DNA of 48,935 nt from an uncultured Streptococcus sp. (GTDB lineage: Bacteria > Bacillota > Bacilli > Lactobacillales > Streptococcaceae). Position 1 is the stretch's first letter; the number at the start of each line of letters is the position of its first letter. Made by a program: the position numbers and the translations under genes. The stretch lies in NCBI RefSeq assembly GCF_905372115.1, contig NZ_CAJPNR010000013.1, forward strand, positions 1 to 48,935, read 5' to 3'. Below, piece by piece: positions 17,202 through 25,804 of this stretch. The notes beneath the pieces were generated by a model. It was not told where the DNA came from and searched no databases. It saw nothing but the letters and a program-made list of their open reading frames with translations.

Positions 17202-17759
17202 ATGGTAAAACAAACAACGCGCGACCGTATGATTGAGAAGGCAAGCCAGCTTATCAGAGAGTATGGCTATCAGAATATCCCCCTGAGAAAACTGGCATCT
17301 CTGCTGGGGGTTACGACTGGTGCTTTTTACAAGGCTTTTGAGAATAAGGAGGATCTTTATTATCAGGTCTGTCTTTTGGAAAACCAGAGGCAGATTAAAC
17401 GTTTAGAGGAACAGTATTTAGACGGAGTGTCTGATCCTTTGGATTGCATTTGGCAGATAGGACTTTTTCTTTTATCGGAATATGAGACCAACAGTCAGAT
17501 GATGGATTTTCTCTTTTTCAGCCCTGTGGCGACAGAGGCTTACCGGAAAGGTGAGCTTCTGGAAATCGGGAATAAGACAGTGGTTTATCTGGATCAGCTG
17601 CCTATTGAGAGTCAGAAAGAGAAAAAGATTCTTTTGCTCAAGCTGGACACCTTCATCACAGGCTATGGGCGTTTTATTGCCAAAGGTTTGGAGCCTTTTG
17701 ATGAGGAAGTCTATCGCTCAATGTTCAATGATTTACTAGGAGGTTACAAATATGAGTAA
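17202..17759 (+). CDS. TetR/AcrR-family transcriptional regulator
   Basis: A 185-residue repressor with an N-terminal helix-turn-helix (about 10-55): IPLRKLASLLGVTTGAFYKA is the recognition region. The C-terminal half is the ligand domain; the ligand is unknown. AAAGGAG precedes the ATG. The gene overlaps the flavodoxin-fold reductase downstream by 8 nt, and its promoter carries long inverted repeats, so autorepression relieved by a quinone or electrophile is a reasonable guess. Confidence 0.85.
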   Translation: MVKQTTRDRMIEKASQLIREYGYQNIPLRKLASLLGVTTGAFYKAFENKEDLYYQVCLLENQRQIKRLEEQYLDGVSDPLDCIWQIGLFLLSEYETNSQMMDFLFFSPVATEAYRKGELLEIGNKTVVYLDQLPIESQKEKKILLLKLDTFITGYGRFIAKGLEPFDEEVYRSMFNDLLGGYKYE

Positions 17760-18330
17760 AAATCTCATTGTTTATGCACATCCCTATGATAAAAGCTTTA
17801 ACCATGCTATTTTAGAGCAGGTTCAGGACTTGTTGGAGAAGAAAGGTCAGACCTATGAACTGATCGATCTCTATGAAGATGGTTTTAATCCTGTCTATAC
17901 CAAGGAAGAGCTAGCACTTTTTAATAAAGGTCAGGCACTAGACCCGCTGGTTTTAAAATATCAGGAAGCTCTTGCGTCCTGTGACCGCCTTATCATGATT
18001 TTTCCTATCTGGTGGGCGGATATGCCAGCTATTGTCAAGGGCTTTGAAGATAAGGTCTTTTTGAAAAATAAGATTTACGAGGAGACGAAGACTCGCCAGT
18101 TAGTTGGTCGTTTGACCAATATTAAAGAGGTATTGGCTATTACTACCTCTGCAGCACCGACCTTCTATCTTAAGTATTTCTGTGGTGATGTCGTCAAGAA
18201 AGCCATGTTGGGCCATACCTTTAAGTCTATCGGTGCTAGACAGCGCCGTTGGTTGAATTTCGAGAATATTTCTCAGTCTACAGCTGAAAAACGTCAAGCT
18301 TTTTTAGAAAAATTAGCAGAAAAGATTTGA
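17752..18330 (+). CDS. NAD(P)H:quinone oxidoreductase-like flavodoxin-fold protein
   Basis: A 192-residue protein of the NQO/KefF/MdaB type. It shows the flavin phosphate loop AHPYDKSFNHAI (about 9-20) and the FPIWWADMPAIVKG motif (about 84-97) seen in FMN/FAD quinone reductases. It probably reduces quinones by two electrons, which fits detoxification. It is coupled to the TetR gene by overlap and followed after 13 nt by a GNAT gene. Confidence 0.8.
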   Translation: MSKNLIVYAHPYDKSFNHAILEQVQDLLEKKGQTYELIDLYEDGFNPVYTKEELALFNKGQALDPLVLKYQEALASCDRLIMIFPIWWADMPAIVKGFEDKVFLKNKIYEETKTRQLVGRLTNIKEVLAITTSAAPTFYLKYFCGDVVKKAMLGHTFKSIGARQRRWLNFENISQSTAEKRQAFLEKLAEKI

Positions 18331-18343
18331 GGAGGTAGCTATC

Positions 18344-18976
18344 ATGATTCGTTTTAGAAGAGCAGATGAAAGGGATCTTGCTGCTGCGGTCTCGGTTTTA
18401 ACTGCTGCTTTTGCGGAGCATGAGGTCTACAGAGAAAAATTCCGTCCTCTCTTTGGCAGCAGCTGGTCTTATATTGATTTTCTAAATAGATTGCATGCAG
18501 TTATGGTTAAGGCGGCGATGCGTCATCATATTTGCCTGCTTGCTGAAGTGGACGGGCGTCTTATGGCGGTCGCTACTATTCATAAGCTCGGTAGCCATCC
18601 TGTCGGTATACTTTCTTTTTTGCGGGCAGGAGCATGGAGGATGTGGCAATATATTCCCCAGCTTTTAGCCTTTCAAAAAGTCTTTGGGGAGGGGAGTAAA
18701 GAAGCTAAGAAAAGGGGTGTTTCAACTCTATATCTTGAACTGCTGGGTGTGCTGCCTGATTATCAAGGACAGGGAGTTGGCGGTCTTTTTATCTCAAAGG
18801 GACTTGAGCCACTTGCCAAAGAAGAGAAATGCCACCGGCTTACTTTGATTACTCATACAGAAAGCAACTGTCGTTTTTACAAAAAGAACGGATTTAAACA
18901 ACTAGATGCCCGTGATGTTGAAGGTGTCAAGACATGGACTTTCGAGAAAAATTTAGCTGATGTTTATACTTTTTAA
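18344..18976 (+). CDS. GNAT-family N-acetyltransferase
   Basis: A 210-residue protein with the GNAT acetyl-CoA site: LELLGVLPDYQGQGVGGLFI (about 126-145, the Q/RxxGxG/A loop) and a C-terminal FYKKNGF segment. GAGGAGG precedes the ATG. It is the third gene of the TetR operon. The substrate is unknown; a small amine or drug is typical. After it, 18977-19134 holds no gene. Confidence 0.8.
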   Translation: MIRFRRADERDLAAAVSVLTAAFAEHEVYREKFRPLFGSSWSYIDFLNRLHAVMVKAAMRHHICLLAEVDGRLMAVATIHKLGSHPVGILSFLRAGAWRMWQYIPQLLAFQKVFGEGSKEAKKRGVSTLYLELLGVLPDYQGQGVGGLFISKGLEPLAKEEKCHRLTLITHTESNCRFYKKNGFKQLDARDVEGVKTWTFEKNLADVYTF

Positions 18977-19134
18977 AAATCTAATGATGCGGTCTTGAAT
19001 TGATAATGTCATCTTACCCCACCCTATCATTTCAAGGGGCTGAAATAGTGCATTCTCAGACTGTTTCACTTTCCAATTTTTTGTGCTAGCTCCATTTTGC
19101 TGATACAAGCAGCTTTTATCTTAGTCGAAAATAT

Positions 19135-19172
19135 AAAAAATAAGGTTGAAACTTTTTCAACCCTATTTTTTC
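19135..19172. terminator. terminator shared by manO and the GNAT operon
   Basis: GGTTGAA (19144-19150) pairs with TTCAACC (19156-19162) and is extended by AATA/TATT. T runs lie on both strands. It overlaps the last codons of manO. Confidence 0.75.
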
Positions 19173-19525
19173 TTCTTAAAGATTTCAGCAATTTTTTGTA
19201 ACAGAGTCGGCAATCTAACGACCTTGTCGTTGCCGATATGTTCTCGCGCGATTTTGAGAATCTTACCAGAGTCTTTGGAGGCAAAGAGAAACTTTCCTTT
19301 GTCAGTCCAGATTTCAAAGTGGCGGCTGACTTTCTTGCCAGAAACATTAGCACCGATAGCAGTGATGCTAGTCCAAGGCAGCTGGATATAATCTTCTACA
19401 TTGGCATCAGCGTAAAACTCCAGAGCAGTCTCGCCGATTAAAAATTTCCCAACCTTACCGCCTAATCCAAGATAGGATACGCCAGTGGTATTAAATTCAA
19501 CTGTTTTGTTTTGTGACTGTGCCAT
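19163..19525 (-). CDS. manO: DUF956 family protein ManO
   Basis: A 120-residue DUF956 protein. The family is found with mannose-type PTS operons and is thought to influence them; its biochemical role is unsettled. The N-terminal part is beta-rich (about 15-85) and the tail is lysine-rich. It lies downstream of manLMN but is separated by a terminator (19567-19594) and has its own extended -10 promoter, so it can be expressed alone. Confidence 0.8.
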   Translation of the reverse strand: MAQSQNKTVEFNTTGVSYLGLGGKVGKFLIGETALEFYADANVEDYIQLPWTSITAIGANVSGKKVSRHFEIWTDKGKFLFASKDSGKILKIAREHIGNDKVVRLPTLLQKIAEIFKKKK

Positions 19526-19554
19526 AGAGTAACTCCCTTTTAGATAATACAGCT

Positions 19555-19563
19555 ATTATACCA
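19555..19563 (-). promoter_or_regulatory. manO promoter (extended -10)
   Basis: Minus-strand TGGTATAAT (19563-19555) directly after the manN terminator and 30 nt before the manO start. No clear -35, as usual for extended -10 promoters. Confidence 0.65.
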
Positions 19564-19566
19564 CAA

Positions 19567-19594
19567 TAAAAAGAAGGCCGAAACCTTCTTTTTG
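19567..19594 (-). terminator. manLMN operon terminator
   Basis: GAAGG and CCTTC arms around CGAAA, followed on the minus strand by TTTTTATT. It starts 2 nt after the manN stop. Some read-through to manO is possible. Confidence 0.8.
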
Positions 19595-19595
19595 A

Positions 19596-20537
19596 TTACA
19601 TCAAACCAGCAACGTGAGCTAGTACACCAACTACAAAGAGGGCGATGATGATAGTGATAGGGGATACTTTCTTCTTAAGCAACCACATACAAGCGAAAGT
19701 TAGAAGCAGTCCCATCAAACCAGGAATCAAGGAATCCAAGTTTTGTTGGAAAGTTGTAACTTTTTCAGGGGTTTGAGATAGTCCTTGACCTACTTGAGCA
19801 AAGGCTTCTTGGATACCCTTATAGCCACTAGATAATTTGTCCCAATGGATATATGCTTTATCATCCAGCTTAACAGATGAAACGTTAAAGACAAACTTAA
19901 TAGATACCCAGCGCTCAACCAGAACAGCCAAGATAAACATACCTAGGATTGAAGCACCTTTGGTAATGTCTTGGAGGATACCACCAGACATGTCTTTAGT
20001 GATTTCAGAACCAGCCTTGTAGCCCAATTCTTGTGTGTACCAGAGGAAAGCCATCCGGATAGCATTCCAAGCTAAGAAGAAGATAAGTGGACCAATGATA
20101 TTTCCAGTCAAAGCAAGAGATGCCCCAAGTGCTCCAAGGATAGGACGAACTGTGAACCAGAAGACAGGGTCTCCGATACCAGCCAGAGGTCCCATCATAC
20201 CGATTTTAACCCCTTGGATAGCCGCATCGTCAATTGCTGCACCATTTGCTTTTTCTTCTTCAAGTGCAAGTGTAACTCCGATGATTGGAGCTGCAACATA
20301 CGGGTGAGTGTTGAAGAATTCCAAGTGACGCTCAAGAGCAGCAGCTTGATCTTCTTTTTTAGTATAAAGTTTCTTAATAGCTGGAATCAGTGAATAAGCC
20401 CAGCCCAAGTTTTGCATACGTTCGTAGTTCCAAGAACCTTGCAAGAAAGTAGAACGCCACCAAACTTTTTGACGGTCAGCCTTTGAAAGAGTCAATTTTC
20501 CTGACTCATCAGGTTTTACAGTATTTAATTCTGTCAT
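19596..20537 (-). CDS. manN: mannose-type PTS enzyme IID
   Basis: IID is the membrane partner of IIC in the ManXYZ-type PTS that imports and phosphorylates mannose, glucose and glucosamine. The 313-residue protein has the family start LTLSKADRQKVWWRS, a central hydrophobic part and C-terminal membrane helices ending in HVAGLM. The N-terminus carries about ten more residues than many orthologues. It is the third gene of manLMN; with IIC it can also be a receptor for class IIa bacteriocins. Confidence 0.93.
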   Translation of the reverse strand: MTELNTVKPDESGKLTLSKADRQKVWWRSTFLQGSWNYERMQNLGWAYSLIPAIKKLYTKKEDQAAALERHLEFFNTHPYVAAPIIGVTLALEEEKANGAAIDDAAIQGVKIGMMGPLAGIGDPVFWFTVRPILGALGASLALTGNIIGPLIFFLAWNAIRMAFLWYTQELGYKAGSEITKDMSGGILQDITKGASILGMFILAVLVERWVSIKFVFNVSSVKLDDKAYIHWDKLSSGYKGIQEAFAQVGQGLSQTPEKVTTFQQNLDSLIPGLMGLLLTFACMWLLKKKVSPITIIIALFVVGVLAHVAGLM

Positions 20538-20555
20538 GATAGTGTATCTCCTTTC

Positions 20556-21362
20556 TTAGTAGTCTTCTAGGATGTCGCCGATTGGATCGTTAGATGAAGC
20601 TGTTGCTCCGCCGCCACCATTTCCGCCTTTTTTAGACAAGGCAAGGTAGATGAGGGCAATAGCGACACCAATTGCACCGAGGGCGATCAGAGTGAGTTCG
20701 CTGACAGCAGCCAAAGCGAAACCAATCGCGAAGAATGGCCATACTTCACGAGTTGCCATCATGTTGATAACCATGGCGTAACCAACGGCTACGACCATAC
20801 CACCACCGATTTGCATACCTTCTGATAGCCAAGCTGGCATAGCTTCAAGAGCAGATTTAACAGACTCAGCCGGAATCATCAAAAGAAGAGCTGCAGGGAT
20901 AGCAATACGTGCTCCTTGCATGAAGAGAGCGATAAAGTGAGCGCGTTCAACGCCTTTAATGTCTCCTTTTTTCGCAGCAGCATCTGCACCGTGAACCAAA
21001 CCGACTGACAAAGTACGGACAATCATAGTCAAGAAGAGACCAGCAACAGCAAGTGGAATAGCAACACCTTGTGCTACAGCGATTCCTTTGCTTGAGAAGT
21101 CTCCACCCAGTACCATGATGATAGCAGCGGCAACAGAAGCGAGGGCGGCATCAGGTGCTACAGCAGCTCCGATATTAGCCCAGCCAAGAGCAATCAGCTG
21201 GAGAGATCCACCCAGCATAACACCAGCAGCCAAATTACCAGTTACCAGTCCAATCAAGGTACAAGCAACCAGCGGTTGGTGGAATTGGAATTGGTCCAAG
21301 ATACCTTCTAGACCAGCTAAGAAGGCAACAAAGACTACTAAAACCATAGAAATAATAGACAT
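20556..21362 (-). CDS. manM: mannose-type PTS enzyme IIC
   Basis: IIC forms the sugar channel with IID. The 268-residue protein is almost wholly hydrophobic, with GLVTGNLAAGVMLGGSLQLI (about 38-57) typical of the Man family, and ends in a glycine-rich GGNGGGGA tail. It lies 44 nt after manL and 18 nt before manN. Confidence 0.93.
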   Translation of the reverse strand: MSIISMVLVVFVAFLAGLEGILDQFQFHQPLVACTLIGLVTGNLAAGVMLGGSLQLIALGWANIGAAVAPDAALASVAAAIIMVLGGDFSSKGIAVAQGVAIPLAVAGLFLTMIVRTLSVGLVHGADAAAKKGDIKGVERAHFIALFMQGARIAIPAALLLMIPAESVKSALEAMPAWLSEGMQIGGGMVVAVGYAMVINMMATREVWPFFAIGFALAAVSELTLIALGAIGVAIALIYLALSKKGGNGGGGATASSNDPIGDILEDY

Positions 21363-21406
21363 GTTCTAAATCCTTTCGTAAATTAATAAAAGCAAAACGT
21401 TTGATT

Positions 21407-22402
21407 CTACTGCACGTTGGCTTTCTTAATCAAATCAAACAAATCTTTTTTAGAGTCATTTGGTACTTTACGTACGTCGAATTCAACGCCAAGGTCACGC
21501 AGCTTTTCATAAGTAGCAACGTCTTCCTTGTCCATTGAAAGTACGTTGTTGACCATCGTTTTACCAGTTGAGTGAGCCATGGAACCAACATTAAGGGTCT
21601 TGATTGGCACACCGCCTTCAACAGCACGAAGGGCGTCTTGAGGAGTTTCAAACAGAATCAAGGCATGTGTGTTGCCAAAGCGAGGGTCTTTTGAAACAGC
21701 AATCAATTTGTCGATTGGGACTACATTGGCTTTGACATTACCTGGTGCAGCTTGCTTAATCAATTCTTTACGAAGTTCATCTTGAGCTACTGAGTCAGAA
21801 GCAACGATAATACGATCTGCTTTTGAATCTGGCGTCCAAGCTGTTGCTACCTGACCGTGCAGCAAGCGTGTGTCGATTCGGGCAAGGTTGATTTTGAGCT
21901 TGCCGTCACCGATTACAGTCCCTTCAGGGATTGCTGCTTGGGCAACTGGAGCAGCTGCAGCAGGAGCATTTGCTTCTTCAGCAACAGGATTCAGCTCTTC
22001 AGGCAGAGCTTTGACTCCTTCCTTGGCTTCTTTGATGATGTTAGCAACAACAGCTTCAACGCCGGCGTTGGCATCCATCATCCTTTCTGTATAAGCTTGA
22101 ATCAGCATAGGCAGGTTCAAGCCTGTAATGATAGCGAACTTGCGGTCTGGATTTTCACCCATGACACGGCTAGCTTGGTTGAATGGAGAGCCACTCCAAA
22201 GGTCAGCCAAGACCAACACTTCATCGTCCACATCAAACGAAGCCACAGCATCATTGAACTTTGCATAGAGATCATCTGGTCCTTCGTTGGGCATGAAAGT
22301 TACAACTTGTACTTTTTCCTGCTCACCGAAAATCATAGAACCTGATTGATGAATACCAGCAGCAAATTCACCGTGGCTAGCAATAATGATTCCGATACTC
22401 AT
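21407..22402 (-). CDS. manL: mannose-type PTS enzyme IIAB
   Basis: IIAB passes phosphate from HPr to the sugar. The 331-residue cytoplasmic protein has a IIA domain with His10 (IIASHGEF), an Ala/Pro/Glu-rich linker (about 138-165) and a IIB domain with His182 (DTRLLHGQ). An ATG at 22411 would leave a single base after AAGGAGG; the ATG at 22402 gives about 10 nt and the standard MSIGIIIAS start. The promoter overlaps cre-like sites. Confidence 0.94.
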   Translation of the reverse strand: MSIGIIIASHGEFAAGIHQSGSMIFGEQEKVQVVTFMPNEGPDDLYAKFNDAVASFDVDDEVLVLADLWSGSPFNQASRVMGENPDRKFAIITGLNLPMLIQAYTERMMDANAGVEAVVANIIKEAKEGVKALPEELNPVAEEANAPAAAAPVAQAAIPEGTVIGDGKLKINLARIDTRLLHGQVATAWTPDSKADRIIVASDSVAQDELRKELIKQAAPGNVKANVVPIDKLIAVSKDPRFGNTHALILFETPQDALRAVEGGVPIKTLNVGSMAHSTGKTMVNNVLSMDKEDVATYEKLRDLGVEFDVRKVPNDSKKDLFDLIKKANVQ

Positions 22403-22464
22403 TATTGACATTCCTCCTTATAAAATGTTTGACTTAAGTTTTAAGAAAACTTTAAGGCAAGTTT

Positions 22465-22502
22465 ATTATAAAACGTTTTCATGAAAAATGCAAGCGTTTG
22501 TT
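22465..22502 (-). promoter_or_regulatory. manLMN promoter with cre-like sites
   Basis: On the minus strand, TTGCAT (22493-22488), 17 nt, TATAAT (22470-22465). The cre-like palindrome ATAAAACGTTTTCA (22468-22481) overlaps the -10 and a second weaker one, TGCAAGCGTTTGTT (22489-22502), covers the -35. CcpA control of manLMN is known in streptococci; these positions would repress. Confidence 0.75.
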
Positions 22503-22663
22503 CCTAAAAACGACTTTTTCTTTCAAAAATGTCAGTATTTGCTGAAAACCTGATAAATATAGGTACAAGCAAACCTTAGCTATAGAAATGTTTTAATAAA
22601 TTAGGAAAATAGAAAATATAATAGATTAATATATGAAAAATATTGAAATAATATGAAAGAGAT

Positions 22664-22705
22664 TTTTGAAATGACAGAAGAGACTTTTGAAATGACAGAA
22701 GAGAA
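22664..22705 (+). repeat. 21-bp tandem repeat, two copies
   Basis: Two adjacent copies of TTTTGAAATGACAGAAGAGA plus one variable base. They lie in the 480-nt gap between manL and adhP, which otherwise holds the manL promoter and the adhP terminator and no gene that I can support. Confidence 0.7.
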
Positions 22706-22732
22706 TTTTGTTTGAGAAAGTGTTTATTTATC

Positions 22733-22792
22733 AAAAAAGAAAGAGGAGGACCAAAGACAGAAAATCGCATCTTATGTCTTTAGTCTCCCTCT
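22733..22792 (-). terminator. adhP terminator
   Basis: A long imperfect stem: AGAGGAGGAC and AAAGACA pair with TGTCTTT and GTCTCCCTCT. On the minus strand it is followed by a T-rich run (22741-22733). Confidence 0.7.
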
Positions 22793-22883
22793 ATAATGGC
22801 AAAAGTTTCTAAATAATATCAAGCCTGTCTATCATAAGTTTCCAAAAGTTTGGTAAATGTTGGGATTAACATGTTTTAAAGGA

Positions 22884-23903
22884 TTAGTGTGTGAAGTCAA
22901 GTACCATACGTCCCTGAATGGTACCCGCTTCCATTTCATCAAAGACATCCACTGCATCTGAAACAGGGCGTTTTTGAACGACAGGAACCACCAATCCTTC
23001 AGCACCAAACTGGAAGGCTTCTTCCAAGTCCTTGCGAGTACCAACTAGGGAACCGATGACTTGGATGCCATCTAAAACGGTTTTGACAATACTGAGGTCC
23101 ATCATTTCAGATGGCAATCCAACGGCAACTACCCGACCGCCAGCACGAACAGAATCAACAGCTTGGTTGAAGGCAACTTTAGAAACAGCTGTTACTACTG
23201 CAGAATGCGCACCGCCAGTTTTTTCTTGGATAAGAGCAGCAACATCTTCAACTTCATGGCCGTTGATGACGATATCAGCACCAACTTCTTTGGCCAAAGC
23301 TAGTTTATCATTGTTGATATCAACAGCGACAACATGGGCATTAAAGACTTTCTTGGCGTATTGAACCGCTAGGTTACCCAAACCACCTGCTCCAAAAATA
23401 ACTGTCCATTGGCCTGGCTGCAGCTGGGCTTCTTTGATTGCCTTGTAGGTAGTTACGCCGGCACAGGTGATAGAAGAAGCTTGGGCAGGATCTAGTCCTT
23501 CTGGAACTTTGACTGCATAATCAGCTGTTACGATACATTGCTCTGCCATCCCACCATCAACAGAATAACCAGCATTTTTTACTGTACGGCAAAGGGTTTC
23601 GCGGCCAGTTGTACAGTATTCACAAGCGCCGCAGCCTTCAAAGAACCAAGCGACACTGACGCGGTCTCCGACTGTGAGACTTTTTACATCTGGAGCGATT
23701 TCTTTGACAATACCGATACCTTCATTCCCAAGAACGCGACCCGGTACCTTGCCAAAGTCACCATGTGCGACGTGCAAATCAGTATGGCAGACACCACAGT
23801 ATTCGATATCAACGAGAGCTTCCCCTGTTTCAAGAGGAAGCATTTCTTTATTTTCGATGAGTTGGACATTGGTTCCCTCTGGATTTACAACAACTGCTTT
23901 CAT
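22884..23903 (-). CDS. adhP: zinc-type alcohol dehydrogenase AdhP
   Basis: A 339-residue medium-chain dehydrogenase of the AdhP/AdhA type, which interconverts ethanol and acetaldehyde with NAD. Visible sites: catalytic-zinc Cys39 in GVCHTD, structural-zinc Cys91, Cys94, Cys97 and Cys105, a third catalytic-zinc ligand Cys147 in ITCAGV, and the Rossmann loop GAGGLG. The oddity is at residue 60: the usual GHEGIG reads GNEGIG, so the histidine zinc ligand is asparagine (AAT, a one-base change from CAT). Activity may be altered or zinc may use Glu61. GGAGG precedes the ATG, and a cre-like site lies upstream. Confidence 0.9.
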   Translation of the reverse strand: MKAVVVNPEGTNVQLIENKEMLPLETGEALVDIEYCGVCHTDLHVAHGDFGKVPGRVLGNEGIGIVKEIAPDVKSLTVGDRVSVAWFFEGCGACEYCTTGRETLCRTVKNAGYSVDGGMAEQCIVTADYAVKVPEGLDPAQASSITCAGVTTYKAIKEAQLQPGQWTVIFGAGGLGNLAVQYAKKVFNAHVVAVDINNDKLALAKEVGADIVINGHEVEDVAALIQEKTGGAHSAVVTAVSKVAFNQAVDSVRAGGRVVAVGLPSEMMDLSIVKTVLDGIQVIGSLVGTRKDLEEAFQFGAEGLVVPVVQKRPVSDAVDVFDEMEAGTIQGRMVLDFTH

Positions 23904-23967
23904 AAGTAGTTTCCTCCTGTTATTTAGTTTTTGATTATGTTAATTACATCACAAAATCAAACAAATG

Positions 23968-23981
23968 GCAAACGCTTACAA
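23968..23981. promoter_or_regulatory. cre-like site upstream of adhP
   Basis: GGCAAACGCTTACA matches the CcpA cre consensus TGWAANCGNTNWCA at 12 of 14 positions, 65 nt before the adhP start. CcpA control of fermentation genes makes this plausible. Confidence 0.55.
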
Positions 23982-24070
23982 ATCTAAGCGTGGATTCACT
24001 CTAATATTCTGACATAGCTGATAAGCTCCTATTTTTAAAGCTTTTTGCAACTAACGGAGTTTGAGAGAAG

Positions 24071-24106
24071 AAAAAATAAAAGACAAACTCTCAAACAGAG
24101 TTTGCC
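24071..24106 (-). terminator. terminator of the Cof-type HAD gene
   Basis: CAAACTCT (24084-24091) pairs with AGAGTTTG (24097-24104), loop CAAAC. The minus strand continues into TCTTTTATTTTTT. Confidence 0.8.
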
Positions 24107-24119
24107 TAATTGTCTACTT

Positions 24120-24932
24120 TTATAAAAAAAGTTTGTTGAGCTCGTGGGCAACGCCATCTTGGTCATTGGTCAAAGATAATTGCTGGTCAGCGTATGGAAG
24201 AAGGTCAGTATTCGCATTTTTCATGGCATAGCCAGTGCCAGCAAAGGAAAGCATCTCAGTATCATTTTGCTCATCACCAAAGGCAATCAGATTTTTGCGA
24301 TCTACATTGAGAACATTAAGCAGGTACTGAAGGGCAAAGGCCTTATTGACACCTTTGGGAGCGCACTCGAGGATGTTGAGTGGTCCGCCCCAAGAGTTGA
24401 TGGAAAGTTCATGCTGGTAAAAAGCATTCATTTCCTCTGCCAGAGCATATTTGTCAGCTGCTCGTGTCTGTAGGAGAATGGCGTTAGGATTCTCCGTTAC
24501 CAGATTAGCTTGAAACTGGTTTTCTGGTTTGAAAGCATCGATGCCAAAGAGCTTGGGATCAGCAATTTCCTCGTTTGGATTGGTGATATAGAATTTATTG
24601 CGGTATTCGCCAGCAATGAAATCTGCTTCAATCTCATCCCTGCGCTTAACCATATCCAGCAGAAAGGACTTATCCAGCGTCAGCGATTTTTCAAAGTCCC
24701 ATTTCTTTTCTGGAATGTGAGTCAAAGAGCCATTGAAGTTGATCATGGGCGTATTGAGCTCTAATTCTTTATAATATTTCAAAGCCATGCGGTAGGGCCG
24801 GCCTGTTGTGATAATGACCTTGTGGCCCTTTTGGGAAATTTTTTTGATGGTTTCTTTGGTGAAGTCAGACAGATTACTATTCGAATCCAGCAAGGTTCCG
24901 TCCAAGTCCACAGCGATTACTTTTTTTGTCAT
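24120..24932 (-). CDS. Cof-type HAD-IIB sugar-phosphate phosphatase
   Basis: A 270-residue haloacid-dehalogenase phosphatase of the Cof subfamily. Motif I is DLDGTLLDSN (about 9-18), motif II is TTGRP (about 41-45), a C2B-type cap follows, and motif IV is GDEQNDTEML (about 216-225). These enzymes dephosphorylate sugar phosphates or flavin/pyridoxal phosphates; the substrate here is unknown. It stands alone with its own promoter and terminator, divergent from the DUF1361 gene. Confidence 0.85.
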   Translation of the reverse strand: MTKKVIAVDLDGTLLDSNSNLSDFTKETIKKISQKGHKVIITTGRPYRMALKYYKELELNTPMINFNGSLTHIPEKKWDFEKSLTLDKSFLLDMVKRRDEIEADFIAGEYRNKFYITNPNEEIADPKLFGIDAFKPENQFQANLVTENPNAILLQTRAADKYALAEEMNAFYQHELSINSWGGPLNILECAPKGVNKAFALQYLLNVLNVDRKNLIAFGDEQNDTEMLSFAGTGYAMKNANTDLLPYADQQLSLTNDQDGVAHELNKLFL

Positions 24933-24962
24933 GTGAGTCTCTTTTCAGTGATAATACAGACT

Positions 24963-24971
24963 ATTATAACA
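24963..24971 (-). promoter_or_regulatory. HAD phosphatase promoter (extended -10)
   Basis: Minus-strand TGTTATAAT (24971-24963), about 30 nt before the start codon. No good -35. Confidence 0.6.
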
Positions 24972-24997
24972 GAATTCAGTGTAAATAACACGACATA

Positions 24998-25006
24998 TGT
25001 TATAAT
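24998..25006 (+). promoter_or_regulatory. promoter of the DUF1361 gene (extended -10)
   Basis: TGTTATAAT (24998-25006), about 50 nt before the chosen start codon. Confidence 0.6.
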
Positions 25007-25055
25007 GGTGCTCTAATCAGTCACAATTATGACACACCAAGGAGGAGCTTTTCGC

Positions 25056-25658
25056 ATGCGTAAACCAATCATGATTCATGCTCTTTTTCTGATGATTGCC
25101 TTTTTTATCTATATCCAATCTCTAAATGGCGGTCCGACCTACCTCATCTGGAATATGACCTTGGCCTTAATCAGCTATGATGCAGCTGTCTTGACACTTT
25201 TATTCAAGAAGCAGAAGTGGGTGTATCCTCTTCTTTTTCTGCTGTGGTTGCTTTTCTTCCCCAACACTTTCTATATGATTACTGATTTGATTCATATGAC
25301 TTGGGTGACAGATGTTCTGAGTAAGCCAAGTGTTTTCATGCTCTTTTTAGCTTTTGTTTCCAGTATTTTATTCGGGATTTTCTGTGGTATGGAGAGTTGG
25401 TATGTCATCAAGGAAGGCTGGAAGCTTAACTGGTATTTGGACTTGTTGTTGACGGCAGCTCTGTCGGCTGTGTCCAGTCTGGCTATCTACATAGGACGTT
25501 ATGATCGTCTCAATAGCTGGGATTTATTGCTTCATCCTCAGCTGGTTCTACAGAAGCTCTTGCAAACTTTGCAGCCTGATCGTCTGCCTTTCATTCTTGG
25601 ATTTGCCTTTTTGCAGTTTATGAGCTTGGTATTTCTGATGAGAGATAATAAAAAATAA
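25056..25658 (+). CDS. DUF1361 family membrane protein
   Basis: A 200-residue protein with six or so membrane helices and the DUF1361 signature around LWLLFFPNTFYMITDLIHM. The function is unknown. An ATG at 25029 would place AAGGAGG inside the gene; the ATG at 25056 follows it correctly. It is a single gene with a promoter and terminator. Confidence 0.75.
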   Translation: MRKPIMIHALFLMIAFFIYIQSLNGGPTYLIWNMTLALISYDAAVLTLLFKKQKWVYPLLFLLWLLFFPNTFYMITDLIHMTWVTDVLSKPSVFMLFLAFVSSILFGIFCGMESWYVIKEGWKLNWYLDLLLTAALSAVSSLAIYIGRYDRLNSWDLLLHPQLVLQKLLQTLQPDRLPFILGFAFLQFMSLVFLMRDNKK

Positions 25659-25668
25659 GAAAAGCGAG

Positions 25669-25700
25669 ACATTCATCTTGAAAAAGTGAATGTTTTTTAT
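25669..25700 (+). terminator. terminator of the DUF1361 gene
   Basis: ACATTCA (25669-25675) and TGAATGT (25687-25693) followed by TTTTTATT. The rest of the gap to 25805 is AT-rich. It contains ATCGTTCGCAAAT (25714-25726), a weak PurR-box-like match on the minus strand. Confidence 0.8.
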
Positions 25701-25804
25701 TATAATTTAATTCATCGTTCGCAAATAAACGGAATTCAATCTGTTTTTCTTTGTTTTTTGAACTAGATATTAGAAATTTTACTCAAAAGGAGATTTGTTG
25801 AAAA

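Noticed and set aside
25714..25726. PurR-box-like ATCGTTCGCAAAT before the purine permease
   Set aside because: Two core mismatches and no clear promoter at the expected distance; attractive by context but not supported.
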